In this document: positions 62,975-64,000 of the stretch, one piece after another
How positions within the stretch are numbered: position 1 is the stretch's first letter
Layout of the letters: each line of letters starts with the position of its first letter
From: Bordetella trematum
Lineage (GTDB): Bacteria; Pseudomonadota; Gammaproteobacteria; Burkholderiales; Burkholderiaceae_B
Length of the DNA stretch: 64,000 bases
Reading direction: 5' to 3'
Assembly: GCF_900078335.1 (NCBI RefSeq)
Contig: NZ_FKBR01000046.1
Span: 248,001 to 312,000 of the forward strand
Translations under genes and position numbers: made by a program
Notes under the pieces: model-generated
The model's input: only the letters and a program-made list of their open reading frames with translations
Databases searched by the model: none
What the model was told of the DNA's origin: nothing

Positions 62975-64000
62975 GCGCACTGCCGCCACTGCGTCAGCGC
63001 CTGTCGATCCGCATCGTGGCCAGCTCCACGGGCGCCCTGCTGGTGATATCGCTCATCGTGGGCTGGACCTTGTTGCTCTCATGGCAATTGCAGGGCGCCG
63101 GCGCGGCCATCAACGACACCGGCAGCCTGCGCATGGGCGCATATCGGGTGGCGGTCGAACTTCTGCGCGCGGGCCCCGCCCGTGCGCCGCGCAGCCAGGC
63201 GCGGATGCAGGAAATCGATGCCACGCTCGAACGACTGGCGCGCGGCAACCCCGAGCGCCCCTTGTCCCTGCCCCATGACCACACGATCGACCTGCAATGG
63301 CGTGGCGTGGCCGGCTACTGGGCCGACACGCTCAAACCGGCCGCCCGCCGCGCCATCGACGGCGGCGATGCCACCCCCTACCTGCAGGCCCTGCCCGAGT
63401 TCGTGGCGCGGGCCGACGCGCTGGTGCGCATGATCGAGCACGACAGCGCACGCAAGACCCGCCTGCTGCGAATGTCGCAGATCGTGCTGGCGGTCATCGC
63501 GGCGCTGGGCACGCCCTTCATGATCTGGCTGCTCTACCTCTGGATCATCACCCCGCTGCTGCGTCTGCGGCAGGGCCTGCAACGCATGGCTGCGCATGAC
63601 TTCAGCGTGCGCCTGCCGGTCGTGCGCAAGGACGAATTCGGCCTGCTGGCCGAAGGCTTCAACCGCATGGCCGACGAACTGCAGGCGCTCTACACCCAGC
63701 TGGAGCAGCGCGTCAGCCAGAAAACGGCCCGCCTCGCGGCCCGCAACCGCGATATCGGCACGCTCTACGCCGTGACCGCCTTCCTGAACCAGCCCGCAGA
63801 CGCCAGGGCCCTGTGCGAAGGCTTTCTGCGCCGCCTCATGCGGCGCTTCGATGCCGCCGGCGGCAGTGTCAGGCGCTTCGATGACACCAGCCGCCAGCTC
63901 AAGCTGCTGGCATCGGTCGGGCTGCCCGAATCCCTGATCTCGACCCCGCGCTGCCTGTCGGCCCAGCATTGCGCCTGCGACCGCGCCCTGCGCCGCGATG
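62971..64000 (+). CDS. narX: Nitrate/nitrite sensor histidine kinase NarX (cut by right edge)
   Basis: The first 343 residues of a membrane sensor kinase. A helix at about 14-37 and another at 169-193 enclose a periplasmic domain whose first part, SLRMGAYRVAV at 52-62, is the P-box that binds nitrate in NarX. A HAMP domain follows (about 192-244: ITPLLRLRQGLQRMAAHDF), then a coiled stretch and a GAF-like part with Cys328, Cys334 and Cys336, a cluster seen in NarX proteins. The kinase domain and the partner narL lie beyond the window. It is in ATGA overlap with mobB. Confidence 0.93.
   Translation, partial: MSALPPLRQRLSIRIVASSTGALLVISLIVGWTLLLSWQLQGAGAAINDTGSLRMGAYRVAVELLRAGPARAPRSQARMQEIDATLERLARGNPERPLSLPHDHTIDLQWRGVAGYWADTLKPAARRAIDGGDATPYLQALPEFVARADALVRMIEHDSARKTRLLRMSQIVLAVIAALGTPFMIWLLYLWIITPLLRLRQGLQRMAAHDFSVRLPVVRKDEFGLLAEGFNRMADELQALYTQLEQRVSQKTARLAARNRDIGTLYAVTAFLNQPADARALCEGFLRRLMRRFDAAGGSVRRFDDTSRQLKLLASVGLPESLISTPRCLSAQHCACDRALRRD

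Noticed and set aside
1-64000. CRISPR arrays, insertion sequences, prophage genes, tRNA or rRNA genes
   Set aside because: None was recognised: no spaced direct repeats, transposase or integrase motifs, or cloverleaf candidates stood out in the gaps between genes.

Overview
The window is about 65-70% GC, densely coded and organised in long gene strings that overlap by ATGA or GTGA. Gene content points to a betaproteobacterium of the Alcaligenaceae (Bordetella/Achromobacter group). The grounds are birA next to coxA-type coaX (called baf in Bordetella), a DUF4148 protein, a wlb-type O-antigen locus, and the dacC-dat-ybeD-lipB string. This placement is inferred from protein similarity by eye; no database search was run.

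Left part (1-7338, minus strand). lipB (cut by the window edge), ybeD, a D-amino-acid transaminase and dacC link lipoylation and cell-wall work. They are followed by an alpha/beta hydrolase and an MCE-type lipid transport system (STAS-permease fusion, ATPase, MCE protein, auxiliary lipoprotein). birA, coaX and a 52-residue leftover of a SPOR-type protein run on the plus strand. Next come core LPS genes on the minus strand (waaA, waaC) and the dTDP-rhamnose set rfbBDAC, divergent from an O-antigen ligase.

Middle (16.6-35.7 kb) is mostly housekeeping: a CoxG-like protein, MFS and EamA transporters, clsB with its ybhP-like partner, and aspS, which carries the residues of a non-discriminating enzyme. 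Then follow a DUF502 protein, an FmdB zinc ribbon, a putative Na+/H+ antiporter, a GMC oxidoreductase, a DapA-family aldolase, free-Met-R-SO reductase, a PLP aminotransferase, ubiA and a secreted DUF4148 repeat protein. glcC and glcB are divergent and share two clear GntR-type operators.

O-antigen locus (36.2-52.9 kb, plus strand). wlbABCD make UDP-2,3-diacetamido-uronic acids. A WbpM-like 4,6-dehydratase, a WbpK/V-like reductase and a WbpL-like initiating transferase make and load the first sugar. Two GT4 transferases, Wzx and Wzy complete a Wzx/Wzy pathway. The odd part is one hisH/hisF ammonia-channel pair serving two WbpG-family amidotransferases that flank wzy. The gene set resembles a reshuffled Pseudomonas aeruginosa O5 locus with an extra wbpG and without the UDP-GlcNAc dehydrogenase.

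Right end (53.0-64.0 kb, plus strand). This is a complete respiratory nitrate reductase operon, narK1-narK2-narGHJI, then mobB and the start of narX, which is cut by the right edge. I saw no tRNA, rRNA, CRISPR array, insertion sequence or phage gene. The only gap above 300 bases is 35740-36241.
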